Shown: one piece after another, positions 9,131 through 20,697 of the stretch
Layout: each line of letters starts with the position of its first letter
Numbering within the stretch: the first letter of the stretch is position 1
NCBI RefSeq assembly: GCF_001571405.1
Contig: NZ_BCNX01000006.1
Span: 62,001-126,000, forward strand
Reading direction: 5' to 3'
Origin: Methanoculleus thermophilus
Lineage (GTDB): Archaea > Halobacteriota > Methanomicrobia > Methanomicrobiales > Methanoculleaceae
Length of the DNA stretch: 64,000 nucleotides
The notes under the pieces: model-generated
Seen by the model: the letters and a program-made list of their open reading frames with translations, nothing else
Told to the model about the DNA's origin: nothing
The model's database searches: none
Translations under genes and position numbers: made by a program

Positions 9131-10162
9131 ATGAGGAAACTCCTGAACACACTCTACGTAACCACGCCGGAGTCCTACCTGGCCCGCGACGGTGAGAACG
9201 TCGTTGTCAGGGTCGAGAACGAGGAGAAGTTCCGTATTCCTATCCATAATCTTGAGGCCATTGTCTGTTTCGGCTACATGGGGGCCAGTCCTCAACTGAT
9301 GCAGCTCTGCACCGAGAATAATGTCAGCCTCTCATTTTTATCGCCGTCTGGAAGGTTTCTGGGACGGGTCAGCGGCCGGGTGCGCGGCAATGTTTTGCTG
9401 CGGCGGACTCAGTACCTGCGAGCGGACAATCGCGAGGAGTCTCTGGAAATAGCAAAGGCTTTCATCATTGGTAAACTCGTGAACTGCCGAACAGTCCTCG
9501 GGAGAGGTATTCGCGATCACGGGGCGGTCATCGATTGCGATAAGGTTCGAGCGGCGGATGCTCTGCTGATCGAGAACCTCTTAAAGATCGAGGATTGCAC
9601 CTCTGCAGATATGCTCCGGGGGATCGAGGGGAACTGCGCTAAATTCTACTTCGTCACTCTTGATGAGTTGATCCTCAAGCAGAAGGATGATTTTTACCTG
9701 GTTGAACGAAACCGGAGGCCGCCGCTGGACAATATGAATGCGCTGCTCTCTTTTCTGTATACGCTCCTTGCCCACGATCTTGAGTCCGCCCTGGAGACTG
9801 TGGGGCTCGATCCTTACGTTGGGTTCTTCCACACCGACAGGCCCGGGCGGCCGAGCCTGGCGCTCGATATGATGGAGGAGCTTCGCCCGTTCATGGCTGA
9901 CCGTCTGGCGCTGAACCTTGTGAATATGAAGCAGATCAGCGGCAGGGATTTCATGAAGAAAGAGAATGGTGGGGTCATTCTGACCGACGATGGGCGTAAG
10001 GCGGTGATTGCTGCCTGGCAAAAGCGCAAACGGGAGATGATCACGCACCCGTATCTGAACGAGAAGATACCCATCGGACTGCTACCGTACGTGCAGGCGA
10101 TGCTGATGGCCCGTTTCCTGCGGGGTGATATTGACGGCTATCCGCCGTTCTTCATGAACTGA
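9131..10162 (+). CDS. cas1: CRISPR integrase Cas1 (type I-C)
   Basis: A 343-aa integrase that, with Cas2, inserts new spacers at the leader end. The metal-binding triad is visible: E166 in R-G-I-E-G, H234 in G-F-F-H-T-D-R-P-G-R and D246 in L-A-L-D-M-M-E. Length and order of motifs are normal. It is separated by 11 nt from cas2 and shares the operon with cas4. All three adaptation genes are intact, so the array could still be acquiring spacers. Confidence 0.95.
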   Translation: MRKLLNTLYVTTPESYLARDGENVVVRVENEEKFRIPIHNLEAIVCFGYMGASPQLMQLCTENNVSLSFLSPSGRFLGRVSGRVRGNVLLRRTQYLRADNREESLEIAKAFIIGKLVNCRTVLGRGIRDHGAVIDCDKVRAADALLIENLLKIEDCTSADMLRGIEGNCAKFYFVTLDELILKQKDDFYLVERNRRPPLDNMNALLSFLYTLLAHDLESALETVGLDPYVGFFHTDRPGRPSLALDMMEELRPFMADRLALNLVNMKQISGRDFMKKENGGVILTDDGRKAVIAAWQKRKREMITHPYLNEKIPIGLLPYVQAMLMARFLRGDIDGYPPFFMN

Positions 10163-10173
10163 GGTGTTTCGCA

Positions 10174-10464
10174 ATGATGGTTCTGATCACGTACGATGTC
10201 AATACTGAGACTGAAGAGGGAAAAAAGCGCCTTCGCAAGGTGGCAAAGGAGTGTGTGAACTATGGTCAACGGGTTCAGAACTCAGTCTTTGAGTGTCTGG
10301 TCGATCCTGCCCAGTTTGCGAAACTTAAACATACCCTCTGTGAAATAATTGACGAAGAGAAAGACAGCCTCCGGTTCTACTACCTGGGTAAGAACTGGAA
10401 GAACCGGGTGGAGCACTACGGTGCAAAAGCGGGGTACGATCCAGAAGGTTTATTAATTACGTAA
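10174..10464 (+). CDS. cas2: Cas2 adaptation subunit
   Basis: A 96-aa ferredoxin-fold protein that bridges two Cas1 dimers in the spacer-integration complex. It starts M-M-V-L-I-T-Y-D-V with the conserved Asp after the first beta strand, and ends in the L-R-F-Y-Y-L-G strand typical of type I-C Cas2. Either of the two adjacent ATGs (10174, 10177) may be used. Last gene of the cas operon; the leader begins directly after the stop. Confidence 0.94.
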   Translation: MMVLITYDVNTETEEGKKRLRKVAKECVNYGQRVQNSVFECLVDPAQFAKLKHTLCEIIDEEKDSLRFYYLGKNWKNRVEHYGAKAGYDPEGLLIT

Positions 10465-10757
10465 CCCTGCGAACCTCAAGCGAACAGTATATCCCTGGAG
10501 GGTTCGCGGAGAAAATTCTCTGATATTATATTATTTTTGTGGTGCGGCTGCTCGGGTCTGTGTGTTGTGTGTTCGCCCTGTCGGAGGGATTGTTTTGAAG
10601 TAAATATATGATATAAATTATATTTTTAGTTTCATTATGGTTGGATCGTCAAATTTGTTAAAAGGAACATTTATCTACCCGCGGATTGAATACCAACTAA
10701 ACCCCGATCGTCCTCTCTCATGAATGGGTGGGGTGGATGATCCGGGTTGTCTTTGCA
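10465..10757 (+). promoter_or_regulatory. CRISPR leader
   Basis: A gene-free 293 bp between cas2 and the first repeat. The section 10520-10680 is strongly AT-rich (runs such as ATATTATTTTTGTG and ATATGATATAAATTATATTTTTAG) compared with the GC-rich surroundings, as expected of a leader carrying the array promoter and integration signals. The repeat next to it is canonical and the opposite end of the array is degenerate, which fixes the polarity: newest spacers should be at this end. Confidence 0.85.
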
Positions 10758-13700
10758 GTCGCACCCTTCACGGGTGCGTGGATTGAAATTCGACCCACTC
10801 GTCGATAAGAGAGGCGGGATCAGGGTCGCACCCTTCACGGGTGCGTGGATTGAAATCAGATGGTTCCTCCGGTCGAAACAGAAACTTATTGTCGCACCCT
10901 TCACGGGTGCGTGGATTGAAATTCCCAGACCTCGACGGCACCGGCTGCCGGGGCGAGGTCGCACCCTTCACGGGTGCGTGGATTGAAATTGATTCTTGGA
11001 GCAATCATGGTCGCCGGGGCCATGTCGCACCCTTCACGGGTGCGTGGATTGAAATGTGACCCCGGCCCCGCTTTCCCCTTTGGGGGAGGAGTCGCACCCT
11101 TCACGGGTGCGTGGATTGAAATTCATACAGAAACCTCCAAACTTGTTGCTCGGAGGCAGTCGCACCCTTCACGGGTGCGTGGATTGAAATGCGGTTTATA
11201 CAAGCGCAAACCGTTAATGGAACAAGTCGCACCCTTCACGGGTGCGTGGATTGAAATACTATCCAGGTATCCTGGACTCGTCGCATAGACGGTCGCACCC
11301 TTCACGGGTGCGTGGATTGAAATATCGCTGAGCGGGTTCTCGGCCCGGACTCCCTCCGTCGCACCCTTCACGGGTGCGTGGATTGAAATGTGATTGATTT
11401 CTGCGGGCTCACCGGCGACGTGGTCGTCGCACCCTTCACGGGTGCGTGGATTGAAATCACCTGCTCGCCTCGTCCACGAACGGGAAGTCCCGTCGCACCC
11501 TTCACGGGTGCGTGGATTGAAATCCGGTCGGGACCGGCGTCGTCCGGTTCAAGATCCGGTCGCACCCTTCACGGGTGCGTGGATTGAAATAAGGAGAGAT
11601 GAGGAATGAGCGTTACGGAACGTCAAAGTCGCACCCTTCACGGGTGCGTGGATTGAAATACTCGCCCCTTGGTCATCCGATCATGCCTCCGGGAGTCGCA
11701 CCCTTCACGGGTGCGTGGATTGAAATCCCCTCCTGATGGGGGTCGCGATGGAGCAGGTCATGTCGCACCCTTCACGGGTGCGTGGATTGAAATACCCCTA
11801 CCGAGGTCATCCTCGGTGCCACTGTCCCGTCGCACCCTTCACGGGTGCGTGGATTGAAATACGATAAATGGATACGCACAAAAGAAGAGCAGTGGTCGCA
11901 CCCTTCACGGGTGCGTGGATTGAAATCTCAGCGGCGGTCAGCGCCAAGGGCGGCGGCCGCAGTCGCACCCTTCACGGGTGCGTGGATTGAAATTCTCAGA
12001 GAGTGAGCAAGACCCCCGGTACGGAACGTCGCACCCTTCACGGGTGCGTGGATTGAAATTCTTTAAACGTGCCGTAGAACAGGATCGGCTCGCGTCGCAC
12101 CCTTCACGGGTGCGTGGATTGAAATCACTCGTAGAGGGTGATTGTGCTCCTGGTGACCTCCGTCGCACCCTTCACGGGTGCGTGGATTGAAATTACGGCG
12201 ATTTTATCATGGAGATCTACGGCGCCGTGTCGCACCCTTCACGGGTGCGTGGATTGAAATAGCATCATACGACTCTCACCCTGTCTCCTCTCTGAGTCGC
12301 ACCCTTCACGGGTGCGTGGATTGAAATATTCCGGCCAATCTCGACGACAACCCTGCGCTGACGTCGCACCCTTCACGGGTGCGTGGATTGAAATTGCTCA
12401 TAGTAGGATTGTATATCGGGCATCGATACGTCGCACCCTTCACGGGTGCGTGGATTGAAATACCGGCGTGGTAGACACTACGAAACCGGCAGGGGGTCGC
12501 ACCCTTCACGGGTGCGTGGATTGAAATTGCGAGAACGATGCGGCGCTGACGCTGTCGGTGCCGTCGCACCCTTCACGGGTGCGTGGATTGAAATTTCACC
12601 GAGGAGGTCTGGAACTGCTCCGCCTGCATGTCGCACCCTTCACGGGTGCGTGGATTGAAATAGATTCGAAAAGCACGTCTATACCGGGTCCACAGAGGTC
12701 GCACCCTTCACGGGTGCGTGGATTGAAATTAGGTCGTAGGTGACTTCGCCCGGCGCGCTCGAAGTCGCACCCTTCACGGGTGCGTGGATTGAAATATTGG
12801 ACCGACGACGCGGAAGAAGTGCGCCGGGGTCGCACCCTTCACGGGTGCGTGGATTGAAATTCGTTGCAAATCGACCTGTAGGCTCGCCATCAGATCGTCG
12901 CACCCTTCACGGGTGCGTGGATTGAAATCAGGGTATACCGGACGCCACTATCACCTCCGTTTCGTCGCACCCTTCACGGGTGCGTGGATTGAAATAACCC
13001 CACAAGTTAACTTTCCCGGCGCCTTCAGCAGTCGCACCCTTCACGGGTGCGTGGATTGAAATTACAACATGAAATATCGCTACTATGCTGAATCCACGTC
13101 GCACCCTTCACGGGTGCGTGGATTGAAATAATCCCGATACTTTAAAGGTAAATGGTCGCGCTCCGTCGCACCCTTCACGGGTGCGTGGATTGAAATGATG
13201 TCCCCGTCGAATTTATAAGAGACAACACCAGCGTCGCACCCTTCACGGGTGCGTGGATTGAAATCTGATGGGCGAAGACGGCCTCGTCGTGATGCTGCTG
13301 TCGCACCCTTCACGGGTGCGTGGATTGAAATCCGTTCGGCCGCCTGCCGCCGTACAAACTCCGCGAGTCGCACCCTTCACGGGTGCGTGGATTGAAATTT
13401 ACCCATGCCGTAGAGGATCGCCATGATCTGCTCGTCGCACCCTTCACGGGTGCGTGGATTGAAATTCCCGGCCGGTCGCAAAGATGTCGCATTCAGACCG
13501 TCGCACCCTTCACGGGTGCGTGGATTGAAATCGCTCTGCAACCACTTGTACACCACCTCTCGGTTGTCGCACCCTTCACGGGTGCGTGGATTGAAATCAG
13601 GCGTCCCGGATAATACAGTACACCTGCAACCGTCGCACCCTTCACGGGTGCGTGGATTGAAATTACATGCGTGGCGGCGGGGTGCCCGCCCCGTACGTCG

Positions 13701-16072
13701 CACCCTTCACGGGTGCGTGGATTGAAATCTGGCGAGACTCTCCCGGCTCTCGCCCCTGATGCGTCGCACCCTTCACGGGTGCGTGGATTGAAATCGGAGG
13801 CGCGAGTCTGCAACCGTTCGCCTGATACCGTCGCACCCTTCACGGGTGCGTGGATTGAAATACGGTCGTCCGGAGGGTCTCATTGCGCTCCGGGAAGTCG
13901 CACCCTTCACGGGTGCGTGGATTGAAATATCGAGTGCGGGCCGGATGTGCGGCCGGGCGGCCGTCGCACCCTTCACGGGTGCGTGGATTGAAATTCCCAC
14001 CGATCGATGATCACCTGACAATACTGCGGTCGCACCCTTCACGGGTGCGTGGATTGAAATTCGGGGTAGAACCCTATGCGCAGGATCTCCTTACGTCGCA
14101 CCCTTCACGGGTGCGTGGATTGAAATACAATGGAGGGAGGCCATATCCTACAACAAGTTCGAGTCGCACCCTTCACGGGTGCGTGGATTGAAATAGGGAG
14201 AGATACCGCGCCTGACCTACTCCCTTCGGCCGTCGCACCCTTCACGGGTGCGTGGATTGAAATGAGTATGTCGCGCTCAAGAAGGTCGCAATGAAGATGT
14301 CGCACCCTTCACGGGTGCGTGGATTGAAATCAAAGGGATCTGTTTCCCATGAGACAAATGCATATGTCGCACCCTTCACGGGTGCGTGGATTGAAATAAG
14401 TGCGGGGTGATTGCCGCCCACCCTTTCTCCCAGGTCGCACCCTTCACGGGTGCGTGGATTGAAATAAATCCGTGGGGTCCTGCCGCGACATCTGGCGGGG
14501 TCGCACCCTTCACGGGTGCGTGGATTGAAATCTCTCATCGCCCTGGTGCTCCTCGCGGCCGTGCTCGTCGCACCCTTCACGGGTGCGTGGATTGAAATCG
14601 TTCACCATCTGCATCCTGTGCGCCAACTCTCTGTCGCACCCTTCACGGGTGCGTGGATTGAAATCCAATAGTCGGCTCTGACGATCGCCTGACCGTCCCT
14701 GTCGCACCCTTCACGGGTGCGTGGATTGAAATCGCGCACATCGCGTACGCGCAGTCTCGGCAGATCGTCGCACCCTTCACGGGTGCGTGGATTGAAATTT
14801 CCCAAGTTTGTACACCAGATTTCGAGGTGTCGAGTCGCACCCTTCACGGGTGCGTGGATTGAAATAAGCGGAACCGGGAGGAGCCCCTTGCGGTGCTCCG
14901 GGTCGCACCCTTCACGGGTGCGTGGATTGAAATAAGAGGCGCTTGAAATTGCAGAAGAGTTTTACAGTCGCACCCTTCACGGGTGCGTGGATTGAAATGT
15001 GTATCCACCACTATCTCCGGCTGAATTTCAAGCTGTCGCACCCTTCACGGGTGCGTGGATTGAAATACCGCTTTGACCTCAAAGCCTCTAATCGTCGTGC
15101 CGTCGCACCCTTCACGGGTGCGTGGATTGAAATCCTCGCGGGATATGGCGAAAATCCAGACAGCCATAGTCGCACCCTTCACGGGTGCGTGGATTGAAAT
15201 GTGATCACCTGAGCCTGGAGCGAGGCGTCCGCTTGTCGCACCCTTCACGGGTGCGTGGATTGAAATACGGACCCGCAGGTATCGCCGGGAATCCCGATGA
15301 AGTCGCACCCTTCACGGGTGCGTGGATTGAAATGTCTCCGTCACGCCTCTACCTCCATCATCCGCGCCTCGTCGCACCCTTCACGGGTGCGTGGATTGAA
15401 ATACCGATGTCCATCGCGAGCATTGAGAACTCGAGGTGTCGCACCCTTCACGGGTGCGTGGATTGAAATACCGATGTCCATCGCGAGCATTGAGAACTCG
15501 AGGTGTCGCACCCTTCACGGGTGCGTGGATTGAAATTGGTGGCTGGCCCCACTCCCCTGCAGCGGGCCGCGTCGCACCCTTCACGGGTGCGTGGATTGAA
15601 ATCAACATATTCGCGCGCCAAAACTAACGGCATCGTTGGAGTCGCACCCTTCACGGGTGCGTGGATTGAAATCAACACGTCGGTATAGTCATCTGCGACC
15701 GACATCGTCGCACCCTTCACGGGTGCGTGGATTGAAATTCCAGGTTGGGACGCTAAAGGGGGTGCTCCCCATGTCGCACCCTTCACGGGTGCGTGGATTG
15801 AAATTCAAGCAGTCTAGGACTGAGTAAACACATTAAAAAGTCGCACCCTTCACGGGTGCGTGGATTGAAATCGTTCCAGTTCGTCGTTAATCAGCCTCTC
15901 CATCGCCGTCGCACCCTTCACGGGTGCGTGGATTGAAATTCGCGGCCTCGAAGGATTCCCTGGAGGCAAAGATGTCGCACCCTTCACGGGTGCGTGGATT
16001 GAAATTAAACCGGCTTGCTCCATCCTCGAACAAAATGAGGGTCGCACCCTTCACGGGTGCGTGAGTTGAAAT
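10758..16072 (+). CRISPR. Type I-C CRISPR array, 80 repeats, 79 spacers
   Basis: I located 80 repeats of 32 nt starting at 10758, 10825, 10891 and so on to 15974 and 16041. Units are spaced 66-69 nt, giving spacers of about 34-37 nt. The repeat begins GTCGCACCCTTCACGGGTGC, holds a short hairpin (GCACCC/GGGTGC around TTCAC) and ends GTGGATTGAAAT, which is typical of subtype I-C. The first 79 read as identical; the 80th (16041-16072) has GAGTTGAAAT instead of GGATTGAAAT, a normal decay at the leader-distal end. One spacer occurs twice in succession (15403-15437 and 15470-15504). Open frames across this region on both strands are repeat artefacts. Confidence 0.99.
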
Positions 16073-16185
16073 CGCCGGACCACGGGCAGGTCCGGGCCGA
16101 GGGTGTGTGGATTGAGGTATCCCCCTCCGTTCATCCTGCCCAACTCAAAGATTGTCGCACCCTTCACAAGCGCACGGATATGATC
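16073..16185 (+). repeat. Decayed CRISPR repeat remnants beyond the array
   Basis: After the last recognisable repeat, GGGTGTGTGGATTGAGGT at 16101-16118 matches the 3' half of the repeat with three changes. GTCGCACCCTTCAC at 16154-16167 matches the 5' half exactly and then diverges. The 35 nt between these two remnants (16119-16153) has the length of a normal spacer, so at least two further units once existed. Only about 14 nt separate repeat 80 from the first remnant, suggesting an internal deletion. Confidence 0.8.
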
Positions 16186-16207
16186 CATGCTTCTGGCGGG
16201 ACGTCCC

Positions 16208-16729
16208 TCACTCCGCCCTCGTCTCCTCCCACCCGATACAGACCCTGATCGGGACCCTCTCCGCAAGCGCCGCCGCGACCGGCGAGCGCCGGTAGGCCCG
16301 GTTCACGAGGTCCTCGATCGTCTCCCGCGGTGCGTCGGCATCCACCCGGACGGTCAGGCGGACCTCGTCAAGGCCCGGCCGGGTGTTGCCGATCTCAAAA
16401 AAGCCCGCGAGGTCGAGGTCGCCCGCAACATCGATCTCGATCAGGTCGACCTCGATCCCCTCCTCCGCGGCGCTGTAGGCGATAGAAGCCGCGATGCAGG
16501 CCGAAAGCCCCGTCAGCACCAGTTCCGTCGGGCTTGGGCCCCGGTTGCTCCCGCCGAGCATCGCCGGCTCGTCGGCCGGGACGGCGAAGTCCCGGACGAT
16601 CGTCGTCGTGTGCGCACCCCCGTTCCAGGTTGTGAGGGCGGAGAGGGTCCTCTCGCCCGCTGCAGGATCCCTTGTTATCCGCTCCACGAGGGCGTTTGCC
16701 CGCTCCATATCGAGCCCGTTTTTCATCAT
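16208..16729 (-). CDS. OsmC family protein
   Basis: A cytoplasmic protein of 173 aa from ATG 16729, which has GGAG 8 nt upstream (an in-frame TTG at 16735 is less likely). It shows the OsmC/Ohr-like core: R-D-F-A-V-P-A-D-E-P...G-G-S-N-R-G-P-S-P-T-E-L-V-L-T-G-L-S-A-C-I-A-A-S. One Cys sits at the start of the central helix and a second in R-V-C-I-G-W near the C-terminus. Members reduce organic hydroperoxides using paired cysteines. The second Cys here is not in the usual strand context, so peroxidase activity is uncertain. It follows the DUF255 gene on the same strand with a 15 nt gap, probably co-transcribed. Confidence 0.82.
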   Translation of the reverse strand: MMKNGLDMERANALVERITRDPAAGERTLSALTTWNGGAHTTTIVRDFAVPADEPAMLGGSNRGPSPTELVLTGLSACIAASIAYSAAEEGIEVDLIEIDVAGDLDLAGFFEIGNTRPGLDEVRLTVRVDADAPRETIEDLVNRAYRRSPVAAALAERVPIRVCIGWEETRAE

Positions 16730-16744
16730 ACGCAAGACTCCGCA

Positions 16745-18901
<2,157 letters not shown>

Positions 18902-19056
18902 ATGTCTCTCGTGCGGATGCAGGCTAATAAAGGTGACTCATCCCGGCGGAAGGGGAGCTTTTCGGAGCGGGCCCGTTCGCCCATCCACCGCCGGGATCAA
19001 GAGCGCCTGACGGCGGCCCGGGTGAAAAAGGGCGGGTATCCGGGCCGCGGTCCTCC

Positions 19057-19359
19057 TCACTCTGCGATTGGGATCTCTTTCGTCTCCTCCGCGGTCGGCC
19101 GGACGTAGGGGACGTCTACAGTCAAAAGACCATTTTTAAATGTTGCTTTCGCCCGATTGGGATCGACGGGGCAGCCGATCGCGTAGGTCCCGACGTAGCG
19201 GACGTCGCCGCGGGGTGCGTCGATGGAGAAACTCGTCTCCTGCATCTTGAAGGTGATATCCTTCTTGTCGACGCCGGGGAGTTCGATCTCGATGTGAAGG
19301 TTCTCTTCGTTCTCATCCGAGTAGGCACAGACATAGGGTGCGACTCTCAATGCAGCCAT
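19057..19359 (-). CDS. Hsp20/alpha-crystallin small heat-shock protein
   Basis: A 100-aa protein made almost entirely of the alpha-crystallin domain: I-E-I-E-L-P-G-V-D-K-K-D-I-T-F near 23-37 and F-K-N-G-L-L-T-V-D-V-P near 73-83, the two family signatures. Small heat-shock proteins hold unfolding proteins in a refoldable state in the cytoplasm. The N-terminal arm is very short and there is no clear I-x-I tail (the end is E-I-P-I-A-E), so oligomers may be small. AGGAGGT lies about 9 nt before ATG 19359. Confidence 0.88.
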   Translation of the reverse strand: MAALRVAPYVCAYSDENEENLHIEIELPGVDKKDITFKMQETSFSIDAPRGDVRYVGTYAIGCPVDPNRAKATFKNGLLTVDVPYVRPTAEETKEIPIAE

Positions 19360-19396
19360 CTCAATAACCTCCTAGACGGCAACAGGAGTGCGGGTG

Positions 19397-19410
19397 TGCT
19401 ATATAACGTT
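19397..19410 (-). promoter_or_regulatory. TATA box of the hsp20 gene
   Basis: On the minus strand AACGTTATATAGCAC lies about 40-50 nt before the hsp20 ATG. A start about 25 nt downstream would give a leader of roughly 15-20 nt that keeps the AGGAGGT Shine-Dalgarno sequence. Confidence 0.5.
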
Positions 19411-19518
19411 TACCTCCAGTTCGGCACCACGCAGGTGCGGCTGATTGCGGGCAACCGGGTCATGCAGAGCGAAGGCCCCACTTCCACGGAGGTTTTATCG
19501 TGAGGGCGCTAAGGTCTC

Positions 19519-19953
19519 ATGCATGACCGAGCGGTTCATCTTCACCCGGAATCGCACCTTGCGGTGCTCACACTCAGGTTCTACCCAACCTTCGTGCACC
19601 GGACCCGCTGCTACCACTGCGGCAAAGAGGCCGACCAGATCGTAAAGGCGGTATCAGCACAGGCGCAGGTGATCTGCTCTGCCTGTGCCGCGACCCGGAT
19701 CTTCGTCCCGCGGTTTGAGAACAGCAGGGGGCCCGGAGTCTGCACACCGATCGGGTGCTACGACGTATGGACGATCGAGGCCGACGGCCGATGCAAAAAA
19801 TGTGGGGTCGAGGGGTCGCACGGCCTTGTCATCGGGTGCAACCACTTCACGACCCGGTGCCGCAACTGCGATATGCACTTTTACCGGTTCAATCTCGAGT
19901 ATACGGCGACCTCTCCCATCGAGGACGTCAACGCTCCTCGCGGACCATCTTGA
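19519..19953 (+). CDS. Hypothetical multi-zinc-ribbon protein
   Basis: A 144-aa protein that I do not recognise by name. It carries four Cys pairs: C-Y-H-C, C-S-A-C, C-K-K-C and a final C-x7-C-R-N-C, spaced like two zinc ribbons. It is therefore probably a metal-binding adaptor or nucleic-acid-binding protein. The 5' end has no obvious Shine-Dalgarno sequence. Its last 26 bp overlap the 3' end of the convergent porD gene. Cys periodicity and the codon pattern support it as a real gene. Confidence 0.6.
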   Translation: MHDRAVHLHPESHLAVLTLRFYPTFVHRTRCYHCGKEADQIVKAVSAQAQVICSACAATRIFVPRFENSRGPGVCTPIGCYDVWTIEADGRCKKCGVEGSHGLVIGCNHFTTRCRNCDMHFYRFNLEYTATSPIEDVNAPRGPS

Positions 19954-20173
19954 TGGCCCCTTTCGGGCACTCGTTTGAGCAGATGCCGCACCCCTTGCAG
20001 TAATCGAGGTCGATCTCGAGTTCTTCGTCGATGACCCCGTCGGGGCAGTACTGGGCGCAGAGCCCGCAGGCGTTGCACGTCTCCTTATCGACCACGGGCC
20101 GGAACGTCCGCCAGGACCCGGTCTTTCCCGATGAGGCCTCTTTGGGCCTGCTGAGCGCAAGTCTCTCTCTCAT
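19928..20173 (-). CDS. porD: Pyruvate:ferredoxin oxidoreductase delta subunit (2[4Fe-4S] ferredoxin)
   Basis: An 81-aa dicluster ferredoxin with C-N-A-C-G-L-C-A-Q-Y-C-P and C-K-G-C-G-I-C-S-N-E-C-P, two complete CxxCxxCxxxCP motifs. It passes electrons from the thiamine-diphosphate core of the oxidoreductase to external ferredoxin. The start overlaps the porC stop by 4 nt and it is the last gene of the porBACD operon. The 3' end overlaps a convergent zinc-ribbon gene. Confidence 0.9.
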   Translation of the reverse strand: MRERLALSRPKEASSGKTGSWRTFRPVVDKETCNACGLCAQYCPDGVIDEELEIDLDYCKGCGICSNECPKGAIKMVREER

Positions 20174-20697
20174 GCCTTCAACTCCTCGTATGCCGCCTCA
20201 GCAGCCTTCACGTTCCGCTCGTCGGAAAACATCTCCCGGATCGCCGTCCGTGCCGACGGTAGGGTGACGATGCCCATCTTTGCAAGCGCCCCGAGGACCG
20301 GGGTATTCAGGATGGGGCTTCCGGCAACCACCAGGTTCTCGGCAAGCGCGATCCCGGTCAGGTCGACGTGGTGGCAGGTCCCGTTGCACCCGGCAATCGG
20401 GTGAGGGCTGTTTAAGAGGACTTCCCCGTTGGGCTTTAGGCCCTGGAGGACGTCCACCACGTCCATGATGCTCGTATCAAGCACGATCACGAGATCGGGC
20501 TCGTGGATCTGGCTGTAGATCTTGATCGGCTCATCGTCGATCCGGACGAACGAGACGACCGGCGCCCCGCGCCTCTCCGCCCCGTAGAACGGGCAGGCCG
20601 TTGCATGCTTGCCGTCCCTGAATGCCGCTAGAGCTATGAGCTTTGCGGCGGTGACGCCGCCCTGCCCGCCCCGGGAGTGAATCCGTATCTCATACAT
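20170..20697 (-). CDS. porC: Pyruvate:ferredoxin oxidoreductase gamma subunit
   Basis: A 175-aa gamma subunit, the CoA-binding part of the four-subunit archaeal 2-oxoacid:ferredoxin oxidoreductase. The opening I-R-I-H-S-R-G-G-Q-G-G-V-T-A-A-K and the segment A-C-P-F-Y-G-A-E-R-R-G-A-P-V are diagnostic. It overlaps porA by 8 nt and porD by 4 nt, so the operon is tightly coupled. In methanogens the enzyme mainly runs in the reductive direction to make pyruvate from acetyl-CoA and CO2. Confidence 0.92.
   Translation of the reverse strand: MYEIRIHSRGGQGGVTAAKLIALAAFRDGKHATACPFYGAERRGAPVVSFVRIDDEPIKIYSQIHEPDLVIVLDTSIMDVVDVLQGLKPNGEVLLNSPHPIAGCNGTCHHVDLTGIALAENLVVAGSPILNTPVLGALAKMGIVTLPSARTAIREMFSDERNVKAAEAAYEELKA

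Noticed and set aside
10671-16047. Many overlapping frames on both strands reading V-A-P-F-T-G-A-W-I-E-I or F-N-P-R-T-R-E-G-C-D repeats
   Set aside because: These are translations of the 32-nt CRISPR repeat, not a tandem-repeat protein.
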